64,000 bases of DNA from Blastomussa wellsi (GCA_947652115.1 OX393564.1:3600098-3664097); one strand, 5' to 3'. Shown: positions 1-21,949, counted from the stretch's first letter. Notes: generated by a model from the letters alone, not told the origin. Numbers and translations: made by a program.

Positions 1-144
1 CTGGACTGGTTTTGAAAGTGAACATATTGAACTCACCTCAAAGTTGTTTAAAATATTGCACATGCATCCTAATGGAATTTTTATTGCAATACTTTAATAG
101 CGCTTGCCTCCCCCTCAATTAAATGCCCCCCATTCAGGGCTGCT

Positions 145-438
145 GGGAGGAGCAGTGGCCTAATGGTTAGTGTGCTGGACTCCGCATCGGATGGTTCGGG
201 TTCAAGCCTCTAGCGGGGGCACTGCGTTGTGTTCTGGGGCAAGACGCTTTACTCTCACAGTGCCTCTCTTCACCCAGGTATATAAATGGGTACCGGCGAA
301 TTTACTGCTGGGAGGTAACCCTGCGATGGACTAGCATCCCATCCAGGGGGAGTAGAAATACTCTCTGTCGCTTCATGCTACAGAAACCGGGATAAGTTCT
401 GGCCTGATGGGCCACTAGGCCCTAATGCAGACTTAACC
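145..438 (+). mobile_element. tRNA-headed SINE, near full length
   Basis: The head AGTGGCCTAATGGTTAG followed by GGTTCGGGTTCAAGCC has the A-box and B-box layout of a tRNA-derived pol III promoter. The body (GGCACTGCG, GGCAAGACGC, CCTGCGATGGACTAGCATCC) recurs at 23,738-23,998 on the plus strand and 54,567-54,857 on the minus strand, with partial copies at 4,824-4,899 and 14,566-14,684. The repetition inside one window shows a dispersed family, not a single tRNA gene. Confidence 0.8.
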
Positions 439-619
439 CTTCCATTCAGGCCTGCAAATAACAGTCAGCCATTGGACAGTGGCCAGCTAAAAGTTGCCGA
501 TGTCCGATGAAATCCGAACTGTGGTCGAAGAGAATGTCCGGACAACTTTTTGAGGGTCTCAATGGGGTAGTGGCTTTTACTGTTAACAGTTAACTTTTTG
601 GCTTTTTTACGGCCAACGG

Positions 620-1279
620 TTAAAGTGCCCATGAAATGAAAACCAAGGTTACCTTATTTGAAAGGCATTTTAAAATGATGAAGAATGGCGTTTTCCTTTC
701 TGCGATATCTTCTCTTGTTCCAGAGATATTCAAGTTTTTGTATTATGCAAATTAGATGACTGATGACGTCACAAGGTTGACAGAAAATGGGCTAAAACCA
801 CAAAATCGTAAATAACGGAGTAATGCAATTGAAACTTGGCACCTGTGTTGCACCCTAAGAAATACACCAGATGGTGTATATTTTGATGTTGCTATGACAA
901 CAGTCTTGGTTCCAGTCTCTTTCCTCTTTGAATCAAATATTACCATTAATGACTCAATAAGGAGAAATACCTGGTTTATTTGAAACATACACAATGTCCG
1001 CAATGCACTAGGTCTCCTTAATAACCTTTAGCAAGTGGATGATGTTTGGTGAAGATCAAATACAGGAATTATCATTCCTGCATAAAAGAGACTGCTACCA
1101 AGACTGTTGCCATAGTGATATACACCATCTGATGTATCTGGTGTATTTCTTCGGATACAACATGGGTGCCAAGTTTCGACTCATTTGTCCTATTATTTGC
1201 AGAGATATTCTCGATTTTGTGTTTTTAGCCTTTTTCTGTCAACCTTGTGACGTCATCAGAAAGGAAAACGCCATTCTTC

Positions 1280-1314
<35 letters not shown>

Positions 1315-1341
1315 TGTCACTCTTGGCGAGTAAAGGGTTAA
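620..1341. mobile_element. Fold-back repeat with TTAA-AGTGCCC terminus
   Basis: Segment 672-955 returns inverted at 1,039-1,290, sharing GAATGGCGTTTTCCTTTCTG, TGACGTCACAAGGTTGACAG and an ATACACCAGATG block. The left edge reads TTAA then AGTGCCCATGA, like the end at 57,352. TGACGTCA sits at 764-771 and 1,248-1,255. The last 55 bases (1,287-1,341) match the right half of the 101-bp MITE found twice at 42.65-42.87 kb. Open frames here translate the repeat and show no protein family. This is probably a non-autonomous DNA element or two nested ones. Confidence 0.6.
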
Positions 1342-2593
1342 AGTAGCACAAAATTATCAAGAATAATTAAATCATGGGCCGAATTATTATAGATGATAAT
1401 CTTGTTTCTGATGGTGTTTTTTTATAAGAAACCCTATTCTGAGAAATACATCCCATTCAGAGGTGAGTTGAAAATGATATGTTTTGTTTGAGAACTACTG
1501 ACTTGACCAAACCGTGGTGTGTACAAGTTTCAGAGTTGGTGTTCTTAGACTGTGCAATAAGCGCCCAGTCCCAAATACAATCCCTATCTCTAAGTTACGT
1601 TCTATTCTGTCGAGGCTTTGGGTGGTTGACAAGTGAATTAGCAGAAAATTAGTGATAATTTTAACTGTCAGTTGAGAAATTATGCCTTTTTAACTGAACG
1701 CTGAGATCACAGTTCTGAAAAATGTACTGATAGCTGAGAAATGGGCTGAAATTTTAATTGAAATAAATAAGTAACTCAGGCACAAATAATTTTTGCAATA
1801 TAAAGTTATCTCTTATTTTGTAGTTATTCAGATGGAGTTTTGGCTCCATGTTATTGGAAAATGTTTTACAATTTATATTACCGTAAGTATAGAACCTATT
1901 TCTAAGGCAATATTTTTAAATTGAGTGTAGCAATAGGTATATTGCAAATTTAGTGTCAAATTATATTAATGTTTTTCTTATTACAATTTAATTAAAGAGT
2001 AGCGCAGTAAAATTGAAAATAATAACGGAATTTCAATCAGCCATTGCATTAATTTGTGTCGAACGGTCTCAATGTAGCAGAAACTTGAGTTGACTGCCCC
2101 GACGGGCTAAGTTCCCATGGAACCGCCACTGCTGACTTGAACTTGAACCACTACATGCTACTTTTGATACACTTAATTGCAACAACGTGACCTCGACCTG
2201 TAAGCAAGTCTATAACGTCATCGAAGAAAGAATAAATATAAAGGCCAATAAGATAATTAATTATGAAAACAAACTACATTTTCGGACTGTAACAATTCTC
2301 AAAGCAGTCATCAGCACGGCGTAATTTTTCATATCATAATATGGATATCCCTGTGAATTATGGAACCTATAAATAAGTAGTTTTTTGTTTTTGCATTTTT
2401 CGTTTTTAAATGACAGCGTTATTGCAATGAGTACAAGGACTCACTTAATTTTAATATCTTGAAAGCCCTATTCTTTTGAATAAAGTATACCGCATGTATT
2501 GTCGTCCCCGACATTTTTTTTACAACTCGGCCTCCCATGTAGACACGGTGTCTATTTGAAACCGGCGTAGTGAAGTCGCACTTGTTTGACATA
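1342..2593. other. Gene-free AT-rich stretch
   Basis: No coding frame, RNA fold or clear repeat was recognised. Segment 2,594-2,740, just beyond, contains the TAGCCTGCGAATACAGCC / CTTCGCTCCCGGC repeat also seen, diverged, at 24,897-24,982. Confidence 0.5.
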
Positions 2594-2865
2594 CCATGGT
2601 TCAAGCCTCGAGCCTCGAGCCCAGTAAACTGCCGTAGCGCATAGCCTGCGAATACAGCCGTCACTCTTCGCTCCCGGCCCGAGGGCTTTTCACCGGAGCA
2701 CATCTCGGTTTCAGTAGAATTAAGCAGCAGGAACATTTCTACTCCCCTCAGGTCCATGGCAGCGTTGTTTCGCAGGTATCCATTTATACACTTGGGTGGA
2801 GAGGGGCACTGTGAGAGCAAATGTGAATGCTGCAGAAAAAGAATTAAGACAGAATCCATCACAGT

Positions 2866-2961
2866 CTCCTACGCAGCCGTTATTAGGGGATTGCGTTACA
2901 CTTGTCCCGACGATTGTGGGACGAGTGATAACGCAATCCCCTAATAACGCCTGCGTAGGAG
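2866..2961. repeat. Perfect-looking palindromic MITE
   Basis: Arms CTCCTACGCAG...CGTTATTAGGGGATTGCGTT and their inverted copy meet around a short GACGATTGT centre, making a stem of about 40 bp with few mismatches. No coding content. Confidence 0.75.
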
Positions 2962-3118
2962 GGTAAATCCATCAGGAAGCCGAGTAATATTTATTGAAGT
3001 TGGACAAAAATCGAGTACCAGAATAATTTAAATCATATTGCGTTATTTTCTACCCTTAATAAAAGATAAAGATGTTAGTAATTATCCGTGATAACACCGA
3101 CGACAATTTGTTATCAGG

Positions 3119-3548
3119 GCCCGAGAAAATGAATTTTAAATATCACAAGCTATTGGCAAAATCTTACGTGAAGCCATTTTGTAAAATCGTCTTTAATTAA
3201 GCGATTCAGGGGAATCAGTGGAAGGCTTCGAAATTTGTCTTCGATGTTTGGTGTTGTTATAAAAGATTTCTTTTGATAAGATATTTGAAGCAGTAACAAA
3301 AAAGTTTGCAATGAGGTTTAAATAATTTTGGTACAACAATTTCTGATCATAGCCTGAGAAAATGAATTTCAAAGTTCGCAAGCTATAGGCAAAATCTCAC
3401 ATCTTTTAAGCGATTTAGTGGAATTCAGTGGAACTTCGAAATTTGTTTTCGATGTTTGGTGTTGTTAGAAAAGATTTCTCTTGATAAGATATTTGAAGCA
3501 GTAACCCAAAAGTTTGCAATGAGGTTTAAATAATTTTGGTACATAATT
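3119..3548. repeat. Tandem duplication, period about 233 bp
   Basis: Copy 1 (3,119-3,351) and copy 2 (3,353-3,548) share GATAAGATATTTGAAGCAGT, AAGTTTGCAATGAGGTTTAA and GATGTTTGGTGTTGTTA in the same order with scattered substitutions and small gaps. It is a local direct duplication and shows no coding signal. Confidence 0.75.
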
Positions 3549-4654
3549 TTGTCCAATAAATACTCAAAGTCCTGGCGGATTCCGTCTCAAGTCGTCTTCT
3601 TTCTCTCAAAAGAAATCATTTTCAAAGTCGTCGTCCGCTAAATCGTCTGACACGATCTCTGATGTTACAACAAGTCCGGTCGACATGTCTGTTGTTATCC
3701 AACTTGGGACCAAATGGTACGACTCAATCCGATCCAATTCCATGGTGAGGAATAGTGCAGTTCCATTTGTGCAAAAAATTCCACGGAAAATTCCTTTCAA
3801 ATGGTAAGCACTCTTGATTTGACTCCCCTTGTCAGATTCTAGCCAATAGAAATTAAACATGTGTCCCCAGAGCCACTTGCTCCTCGATCGCGCACAGGTC
3901 CAGCTTGCTATAAATAGAGTGTTTTCACGTGACGTCATCAAATTCTAAAATCCAAAACCAAAGAGGCACCAGACTTTTTATACTCATCAGGCATAAGAGG
4001 TACTAAATTTATGCATGCGTACAATTTTTCAGCTCAACAGCGCTCTTCGTTTGGAAACCAGCGCAATTTGAATTTCAGAGTTATGGCTGTGCGTGACATA
4101 AAGTTACGATCATGTATATGATGATATGTACTTCCGGTGACGTAAGCAGCAATATGATCCATCGTGCCTTGCGACCTTTTGTATGTAGTTCGCGCCATGT
4201 TGTGTTAGTTATTCACTGAGTTATTAAAAGCAAATAACAAGATCACTTCCAATATAGCTCGCGGCTATTACAATGTATGTCGAAAAACACATACTTATCT
4301 CGTGAGATTTAGCCATTTGAGAAGTTTAAGTATTAGGAAAAGTGTTTATACGAATATTTGTTTGTTCAGAACAGGTAACCAGTCGCCTAGGTAACCAAAG
4401 TAAACTCCAGATGTTTACACTATTTCCGGCCGCGATGTTGGTGTTCCATTGAGGTACACGAATATGGCGGCTCCATACCGGGCTCTGTAAATTTGCGCGA
4501 AACATTGCGACGAATATCTGAAGTTTGGAATGACGCACAGGCCTGAAGAAGTGTTTTCTTTATTTATCTTCTATAACATCGTAGTTTTTTGACTCTGTCC
4601 ACTGAATCGTTTTCGATTTATTTATGTTTTGGTCACGTGAGTGAAAACGCTCTA
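3549..4654. other. No gene seen; one MITE arm
   Basis: Segment 3,847-3,905 (TGTGTCCCCAGAGCCACTTG) is a lone arm of the palindromic family at 21,950-22,243. The rest gives no supported gene. Overlapping short frames on both strands look random. Confidence 0.45.
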
Positions 4655-4796
4655 TAGTCGGGGGGCGACGAAAGAAGCGGGCGAGCGAGGGGAAAACGAG
4701 GGAGGATTAGGGCGAGAGTGGGAACGTTCTTGCTTTCGCCCTCCCTCTTTCTTCCCTTGCTCGGCGCCCGCTGCTTTCGCCGCCCCCGACTACTCG
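4655..4796. repeat. GC-rich palindromic MITE
   Basis: TAGTCGGGGGGCGACGAAAG at the left returns inverted as CTTTCGCCGCCCCCGACTA at the right, with purine-rich and pyrimidine-rich arms that pair imperfectly. Opposite-strand frames across it are shadows of the symmetry. Confidence 0.65.
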
Positions 4797-4823
4797 AGAG
4801 CCTGGAACGGGCAAAAAATAATG

Positions 4824-4899
4824 TGGTTTCGGCCGAGGCTCGAAGCCGGACCGCTTGATCCAGAGTCCAGCGCACTAACCATTAGTCCACGGCACCTCC
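4824..4899 (-). mobile_element. SINE head fragment
   Basis: GAGTCCAGCGCACTAACCAT and GAGGCTCGAAGCC are the reverse complement of the tRNA-like head of the SINE at 145-438. The body is missing. Confidence 0.6.
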
Positions 4900-5322
4900 C
4901 AAAGCTAAGTATAAAAATACAATTAAATTAAAAATGAAGGTTAAAAGATGTTAACAAAATGTCACTAAACGTTTTGATCTATTTGATCAACTTCCTCTGA
5001 TCATCATCAAGGTAAACATCTGCATGAAGCTGGGTGTTTTTATAGTTTAGGCTTTCCGTTACATAATACCAGTTCCCATGGGGAACAAGGCTAGGTCAAA
5101 TGACTGGACTTTGTTTAGTTCAGAACATCCAGACTCCAATGCAACTTAGCAGGTATGTACATCGAAGCTGAAAGGGCTTGGTATTAGTTCATTTCAAACG
5201 CGAAAGCGTTTTGATATATCGAACATATTAATTAGCTTTCTAAATAAACATGAAAACCAACCAGTCAATCCAATCATGTTACTAGTGTGAGGCCTTTAAT
5301 TTACCCAGGGCTTTGATGGGGA

Positions 5323-5417
5323 AATCACTCGGATCATGGTGCATCAAAGGAACCGACTGAATCCTTGCCCAGAGTTGATTCTTCGGTTCCTTGATGCACC
5401 ATGATCCGTGTGATCTT
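5323..5417. repeat. Short inverted repeat
   Basis: GGATCATGGTGCATCAAAGG and its inverted partner GGTTCCTTGATGCACCATGA pair over about 30 bp with a 27-bp spacer. It is probably a small MITE. Confidence 0.6.
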
Positions 5418-5918
5418 GGATTAATCTGTTTCATAAAGGAACGCAGCTTGCTTTACCTTTCAAAAAGGGGATTCAAAAGTGGACTCAAATAAACTTCGGC
5501 AAGGCAAGTTAATCAGCATCGTCGCTATTCGAACGTTTAAAATATTCATATATTTTTTTTGCAACAGAAGCCCCTGTCATATCGAGTGACAAAGTCAAAT
5601 TTCTTCATATAAGAATATATATCGTATCTTCAAATGGGAGTTGGTGACCCCATTTCTTTTTTGCATTCGGGCCTCATTATAAGCGTGACTAAAGTTTCAT
5701 TTAATCAGTTGTCAATGTTAGACTGTTAAACGACTTTCGTGTGAACATCCTTAAAGGGGTGAGCGCGCGCTTGAGTTTCAGTTGCGAATTTTTTACGTCG
5801 CCTGCTGTTTGTGACGTCCTTTTACAATGTATATAGAGTTGTTTTAAAAGAGCAAGAACTGCGTTAACGTGGGCGATTTTACGGAAGTAGTTTTTATTTT
5901 TTGGTTAAATCTACAAAT

Positions 5919-6629
5919 ATGGGCGTGTCTGTTTCTCATCCTTTAAGACGAACAGCTAAAATGAAGTACATGCAAACTCTTGACGGCGAGTCGAGTGCTC
6001 TTGATGATGAGAATGAACAGTTCTTGTGCTCACCGCAAGAGGATTCTACAGGAGAAAATTCACGAGCAAGTAAAGGCTTTTCAAAGCGGAACGAACAAGG
6101 ATTTTTCCAATTCAAAGGGGTAAGGGGAAACACAAGATACGCGTTTGATAGCCTTGACACCATAGATTCCAGGAAATCTGTACCATTTGCAGTCCTACCT
6201 GAGAACAGTATCCAAGCTTCAACGAGCTCACCAGATAGCGAGGGTGGCCTTATGAGTATTCAGACTGATGCCGAAACTATTTCAGCGGAGAAAAGTGGAA
6301 AAGTGTTGTTATTCGATGAGGCAGCTGGTGATTTGGAGGTTGAATGCTGTGTGGGAAACAAGAAAGAGAAAAACATGTCGAGACGCGCGGGATTTGTACA
6401 TAAAACACTGATTGCGCCTCTCCAAGGAAAGTTGGGGAGAAAGGTTCGTGTTTCCAGCATTACTGAATCAGGTGAAGACGCTGATCTACCCGACGGAAAC
6501 CATGGCAACAGCGCTCACGCAGAGTGTGCGGATGGGCGGGAAAACGAACGAGAAACTGAACTAGAAAAACAAACAAGGATCGCACGCGTAGATAGCGAGA
6601 CTGAAATGGTTCGCCCTTGTAATAGATAG
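5919..6629 (+). CDS. Uncharacterised one-exon protein, 236 residues
   Basis: The open frame of 237 codons is the longest unexplained one in its area. A frame can be drawn from a TTG at 5,901, but the first ATG is at 5,919, giving the start MGVSVSHPLRR. Gly2 with Ser6 fits an N-myristoylation motif, followed by basic residues, so membrane attachment is possible (inference). The rest is hydrophilic, rich in Ser, Glu and Asp, with no membrane segment and no domain I recognise; it is probably largely disordered. TATATAGAG at 5,828-5,836 may serve as a TATA box. No splice signals are needed. It could be a single-exon gene or one large exon of a longer gene. Function unknown. Confidence 0.5.
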   Translation: MGVSVSHPLRRTAKMKYMQTLDGESSALDDENEQFLCSPQEDSTGENSRASKGFSKRNEQGFFQFKGVRGNTRYAFDSLDTIDSRKSVPFAVLPENSIQASTSSPDSEGGLMSIQTDAETISAEKSGKVLLFDEAAGDLEVECCVGNKKEKNMSRRAGFVHKTLIAPLQGKLGRKVRVSSITESGEDADLPDGNHGNSAHAECADGRENERETELEKQTRIARVDSETEMVRPCNR

Positions 6630-7889
6630 AATTGGGTGCTCGTTATTCAACTTGAGATATTTTCTTGACAGTTCCTTTATCCAGTATTGAGTTGAAAAGT
6701 TATGAATTAGTCGTTAGATATAGTATTTAGAACAAAAATCTCAATTATAGCGATGAAGTAAAGTTTATTTGCTGTTGTTGCAGTCTGTTATTTTATACCA
6801 TAAGTCGCGTGTTTTTTCTTGCATTTGCGTTTGGACCAGCCCTTCTTTCAATGGTACGACTGCTTTGATTAGCGAACGCCAACGGTCCACAGTATTCTTG
6901 CTTTCTGAAGTTTGTCTTTACATAGCTTGTGTACTATTCAGGGAGAAGGGAAGGATGATGAACGGCTGTCTACTTCTTGAAGAATGCCAAGAAGCACACC
7001 CCAAAAAAACAATGTTAGGCAGAACTAACCAACCCCTACCCCCACTCTGCTCCATTGCCACGTTGTTCCCCTAGCCTCTCCTCTGATAACTGCTGCTTAT
7101 TTTATTCTATCGAAGGGGTACAATGGGCTACAGGGCTACACCCTTTGCACACATTCCGTGCCTATGATTTTGCGAACGACGATATCACGCACTTTGATTG
7201 GTTTTTAAGCCGTTTTGATACAAAAACGCTGGTTCTTGTTTACAGTCTGTTGCAAACACTCAAAACAGACTACTTGTTGCAGCTTCAAAATGTGTGAATT
7301 TTCCCCAAAGTTTTTTTTTTCGTTTTTTTTTTGCACCAGAACTATTTATGTGGACAGCTCAATACATTGGTAGATATCTCCAGCTAAAAAAACCCGAAAA
7401 TCAATGCGTAAAACAATTATCTCTGTTCAGGACTATCATTTATTTTACATACAGAACTTAACACTCAGTTACCTGCTCAACTTATCTACACCTACCTGAA
7501 ACAAGACAAAAGCTTTCAGATCAAAATTTAATGTACAATAATCGCACAATTGTATAATTAAGCTGAATCTCTCTCTAACCACGTATTTCTCTCTTGTATT
7601 ATGAAAAAATGACAACAAGATACATTGCATGTCAATCTTTCTGCCTTAGTCCAGGTACATGTATCAAGACCCAGGGTTATCATTAAGATTTGAAGTATGC
7701 GGATATATTTTGAAAGAAGACGGCACTGGGGGCCCTTTTTTTAAGCGCTTTTGTGATGGCCGCTTTTTTCCCGCTTATCTCCGCCAAATTGTAGCCGGCG
7801 AAAACGTTTATGTAGCCGGCAATATCGCCGGTCACCGGCACTTATTGACAACCCTGAAGACCAAAATCGATGCACCCACTCACTAAAGT
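6630..7889. other. No supported gene; GCCGGC-rich repeat patch
   Basis: Short frames lack family signatures. At 7,790-7,845 GTAGCCGGCGAAAACG, GTAGCCGGCAATATCG and CCGGTCACCGGC make a small iterated patch, so the 75-codon frame at 7,659 is more likely repeat than gene. Confidence 0.4.
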
Positions 7890-8505
7890 GGTACTATGAT
7901 GAAATTTGCAACTCTCCGATTTAAGCCATTTCAGAACATAGACAAGTGGTTGGTATCAGAAGAAAAAATGCCACTTACATTTTTTAAATATCTCTTTACA
8001 CTCCACAGGTATTTACTTTTCAATATGCAAATTAGCTGTGATGACATCATACACTCCTATCTCTGTAGGTGTGTGCTACAATATGAGAATATCAAAATGT
8101 TACCATGGCAACAGGTTGGGTTAAAGACCTCCTCCATTTCTGGCTATTTTTAAAGGTTCCATTTTGATATTTCTCAGTGCTGCCTCATTTGCCTGATCTA
8201 GCAAGCATATAAGTGTATTAGGTAGACTTCTTGACCTGGTTTCATTTTTCTGGGCTTAAATTCATTAACATATTGAAAACAGATCCGAGGGGTCTGGAAG
8301 AGAATGTGTTGCCATGGTAAAACAATATTATTAGATCAGTACCAAGGTGTGCCGCCTTTAAAACTATTTGGCTATTTGAGATATCTCCACTTACATAATC
8401 AATATCAAAATTATGGGGTTAAGTAGATGTCATCAGTCCCCCAATTTGCATATCTCACAAAACAAAAAAGATATTTCAAAACGGTAAACGGCATTTCAAA
8501 TCTTG
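7890..8505. repeat. Fold-back element, arms about 200 bp
   Basis: The left arm (7,890-8,110) and right arm (8,281-8,505) are inverted and diverged copies. Landmarks are ATATGCAAATT, GATGACATC, TTACCATGGCAACA and AAATATCT. Sequence style resembles the 672-1,290 fold-back (ATATGCAAATT near a GATGACRTC site). Confidence 0.55.
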
Positions 8506-8520
8506 CACTGAATCCTCCAT

Positions 8521-8810
8521 CAGGGTTTGTACTCTTTTTAGCTTTTGAAATTCCATGACTTTCCATGACCTTTTCCATGACTTGTCCAAGTTTTCAATGA
8601 CCTAAATTTGAACATTTTCTTGGAAATCATCATTCATTTTGGGAAAGTTTTTACAATTTCCATCACAAAAAACCCTAATTGATTTAACACTTTTTTTAAT
8701 AAACATAATTTTCCATGACCCACACTCGAATCCATGACTTTCCAGGCCTGGAAAATGACATTCTAAAATTCCATGACTTTTCAGGTTTTCCATGACCTGT
8801 ACAAACCCTG
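8521..8810. mobile_element. hAT-like MITE
   Basis: The ends CAGGGTTTGTAC and GTACAAACCCTG form a 12-bp perfect inverted repeat around 290 bp. The interior iterates CCATGACTTTCCATGACC. CAGGG termini fit hAT elements. The flanking 8-mers (TCCTCCAT and TCTATGAT) match only partly, so the insertion is old or the assignment imperfect. Confidence 0.6.
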
Positions 8811-10064
8811 TCTATGATGCAACTAAAATATCAAAGTGCAAAAATTTGATCATAGTAACATTTGAGGAATAGTGATGTTCATCAAAAAGTTAAAGTAATA
8901 TCATAATACAATAATTCTGTTTTTACAAGTTTTACTGGTAAATATTAGCAATTTGGGTGTACATGAATACAATTTGTGGTGACTTAAAAACATTGTGAAA
9001 TTGAATAAGGTACCACAACAACATTAATTATGGTCTGTAGCAGAGAAGTTGCAACAGTCAACTCTATTTAACTTTTGCTTTATATAGAATACCAACCTGA
9101 CATTTTTTCAGAAAACAAGAAAGTATGAAATTTTTTTCTACCTGTTAATTACTGGAATGCTGATGGGGTAAATATAGAGGACACTATTTCTTAGGTTTAA
9201 CCCTACCATTCTCAGGAGTGAAATATCAAGCCATTAAATTAATTATTAACATCATTCATAAACTGTGGTACAGGCCATGTGATGCAAGGCAATTTTTCTT
9301 GCAACATCCAAAAAGTATTTCATGTGCAACACTCCGTGACATCCCCTCTGCAACTTACCATACTTTTCATTCGTTGTTGCATTGTAAGTTGCAGGAAAAA
9401 TTGCCCCATGAAACAGAGCCTTAAATGTAAATTGGTTTGTGTGGCCATTCAAATGAAAGCAATAGAGCAGTACTTTTGATTTGGTGCTCTGTGTACTCTT
9501 AAACAATGTGTAGATTTACCAGCAGGATTTTCTAAATTTATGATTTCAAAACTTGGGCACTTCTGAGAGTGAGAGGATAACACAGAAATGCTTTGTGAAT
9601 CCCTGATTCTCTCCATGACACTTGTGCGCAGGCAGTCATGGTAATTGTATTCATCATGTGTGCACAACATCTTAGTTGACATCATTAGTTGAATACAACT
9701 ACTGTGATTCCCTGTACATAAGTTTTATAGAGAGAATCGGCCATTGTATACACAACTGTAGAGCTTTCCCTTCTACTTCTAGAATTCTTGTAGCAAACTT
9801 CAAAGTTCAAGTTGCACTGTACTTTTTCATTAAAATTCTGCATGAAAGAAATGTTTAGGATTGAAAACAGAAAGCCCATTCACTACAACACTGCACCTGA
9901 ATATTCTTACAGCTGAACAGCTACAGAATTATAAAACCACAAAATATAATACTTAATGTTCAACTTTATCTTTTTAACAACTGCGATATAACCTTCACTA
10001 GTTGCTAATAGGAATTCACAGCTGTATGGACCCACATTTAAAACTTTATAATATTCAGACGTTT
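8811..10064. other. GABARAP downstream region
   Basis: This contains the 3' UTR side of the minus-strand GABARAP gene ending at 10,065. I see no clear poly(A) signal close to the stop and no other supported gene. Short opposing frames at 9.2-9.9 kb look like chance. Confidence 0.4.
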
Positions 10065-19848
<9,784 letters not shown>

Positions 19849-20379
19849 ATGTCCTCAAAGGATATATTCGCTGAACCGATGCTCGACACAGACGATTACT
19901 TGAAACAGTACAAGCAACAACTGATTGAATTAGACCAGAAAAGACTGCTTCCAAAACTCGACTTAAAACTGAAGTACAAGGTTTACTCTATTCGCGGAAG
20001 GGACTTCGGAGCACACAAGTCGATTGTTCTCACCACAGACGATGAGCATTTTGTCACCGTTGAGCTTGGTTTCCTCGAAGTCAACGGCAAAAAGCACATC
20101 TACCCAGTCACGAGGTCGATTGACAAATCTGAGTTGGCAAAGATGGAGTACCTTGGAGTGATCGAAGCCAAGGGACAAGATCTTATTGGGAAAGCTTTGG
20201 CCGTGATGAAGAATTTTGGAAGCTACTTCAAGCTTTGCAACAACTGCCAAGACTACTGCAACATGTACGCTGAGGCTATCGGATTGAAACACGCTCAAAA
20301 GCTCACCGATGGAGACAAAGTGGCAATAGCAGGGATTTTCGCCGCCATTGTGGCTTTTCTGTTCGCCGCTATGCATTGA
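19849..20379 (+). CDS. Tail-anchored permuted NlpC/P60-LRAT-like protein, 176 residues
   Basis: A single ATG-started exon encodes 176 residues. NNCQDYC (Cys133) resembles the NC-E/Q-H/D-F nucleophile motif of LRAT, HRASLS and related permuted papain-fold proteins, where the histidine precedes the cysteine. His56 (GAHKSIVL) and His67 (EHFVTVELGF) fit that order. Residues 158-173 (VAIAGIFAAIVAFLFA) form one C-terminal hydrophobic helix, as in HRASLS-type tail-anchored enzymes. Family activities are thiol acyltransfer, phospholipase A or protease-like reactions; which applies here cannot be told. The fold assignment rests on short motifs, so it is moderate; the reality of the gene is more secure. 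Confidence 0.7.
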   Translation: MSSKDIFAEPMLDTDDYLKQYKQQLIELDQKRLLPKLDLKLKYKVYSIRGRDFGAHKSIVLTTDDEHFVTVELGFLEVNGKKHIYPVTRSIDKSELAKMEYLGVIEAKGQDLIGKALAVMKNFGSYFKLCNNCQDYCNMYAEAIGLKHAQKLTDGDKVAIAGIFAAIVAFLFAAMH

Positions 20380-20403
20380 ACACCTGTCACTGTTACAGTG
20401 TAT

Positions 20404-20484
20404 CTACCATATTAGGTTTATAAGCTACCATATTAGGTTTATAAGCTACCATATTAGGTTTATAAGCTACCATATTAGGTTTAT
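20404..20484 (+). repeat. 21-bp minisatellite, 3.9 copies
   Basis: CTACCATATTAGGTTTATAA-G repeats without mismatch, starting 25 bp after the stop of the preceding gene, probably in its 3' UTR. Perfect identity suggests a recent or unstable array. Confidence 0.95.
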
Positions 20485-21949
20485 GCTTCTCTCACACTCT
20501 AGCTAAACTGAAACCTTAGTTTTTTTACCCGCACGTAACAAAGTGAAAGCGGTAACAATTTAGGATCGGCCCACAATAAGCCGGAAATACAGTAGTGTAC
20601 ATTACATCGCAAACATTGGTAAACAGTAGCCTCAAACGTCGTCCTTTGGGCTTCGTCACGCGTTCCAATGGATTAGTTGAAAGTCAAAATAGTGTAAATG
20701 ATGTGCTTATTTCTTTGTCTTTTTCTAGATATTTCTGCATGTTTTGTAGGCTAGCTGTAGTACATCTTTCACTGCAAGTGTCATTGCTTTGAATTAAATT
20801 TGCAAACAAGTGCAGTAGGCTATATCAGCAATCGCGTGATTTCCCATGCTTTGCACCATTTGCATGTTGCGTTTTTGACTGCACTTGTTTTCCTTCTTTT
20901 CAAAAACAAAAAGACGCCGGATCTCAGGTTAACCTGACTGTTCCAAGACTTTCCCGTACTGATTGATGTTGATTTTCTGCGCTGGTTGTGAAGTGGTTGT
21001 ACTGAGTTTTTGGGAGGGATAATCCCACCAAAGATTTACCCCAGGAGTCTCTGCCCTGAAGTTCAAATGCACCCATTTAATTTATAGACAATTTATGACA
21101 CAAAGGTAATCCTTTCATGTACCTTCTGCGACGCGTCACATGTTCTCGCCCCCAATTTTCGTACGACCAAATTTATTCGCTTCACACAACCTCGTTCCCA
21201 GGGTATCTCTCTCACCGCCCCCTGGAGCGAGAGGACCTTGGGAACGATGTTGCGCTTCACACTCGTCGGACCAAGGAAAAAAGAGAAGCAGTAGTATTAA
21301 AACTTTATTTAAACACGGAAAATCATCCGTTACGAAAATTGTACCTCTTTCACACACCTTGCAATTACTGCTGATTGAGATATTTTACCTACCTTTTTAT
21401 ATCTCAATCTGTGAAATTTCTACACATTTTGGACTTTTTGCTGGCGAGTCCTAGCGAGGCAGCCGTCTATTCTTGTTAACAGCGTAAAAACTCCAAAAGT
21501 ATACGCAGTCGAATTGGTTCTTTATTATCCGGGGTATCCGCGCTTTGATGACATCACTACAATTGCAAGTGGAAACATAACTGACGTCTGCTGAAAATCT
21601 ACTCGAAAATTGCATGTGTTAAGAGATTTGCTGTCTGCTTGAAATCACTTGATAAGTTTTATTCAAGAGTTGAGTCTTATTTCAAGAAGTTTCTCAAAGA
21701 TGACTGTATTGATATTTCAAAATATGCTAATATCTAGCGTTTTAACTCCTGTGGGAATACACTGTCGGCTTGCTCCAAGTGCGTGAGCAAGCTTTCTCGA
21801 TGAAAAAAGGCATCGTCTTCAGTCACCTTTTCCTTTCGCATCATGCTCATTCACCATTCCTTGTGTCTTTGTCGCACGTGATGCTGAAATGGATCTTTTT
21901 CACAAATTCTGTGAAAGAAGAGTATTTCTGTTTTAATTAGACTACGTGC
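20485..21949. other. No supported gene
   Basis: Short frames on both strands show no family features. A short imperfect inverted repeat around CGTTCCCAGGGTATC / GGACCTTGGGAACG lies at 21,190-21,250. Confidence 0.4.
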
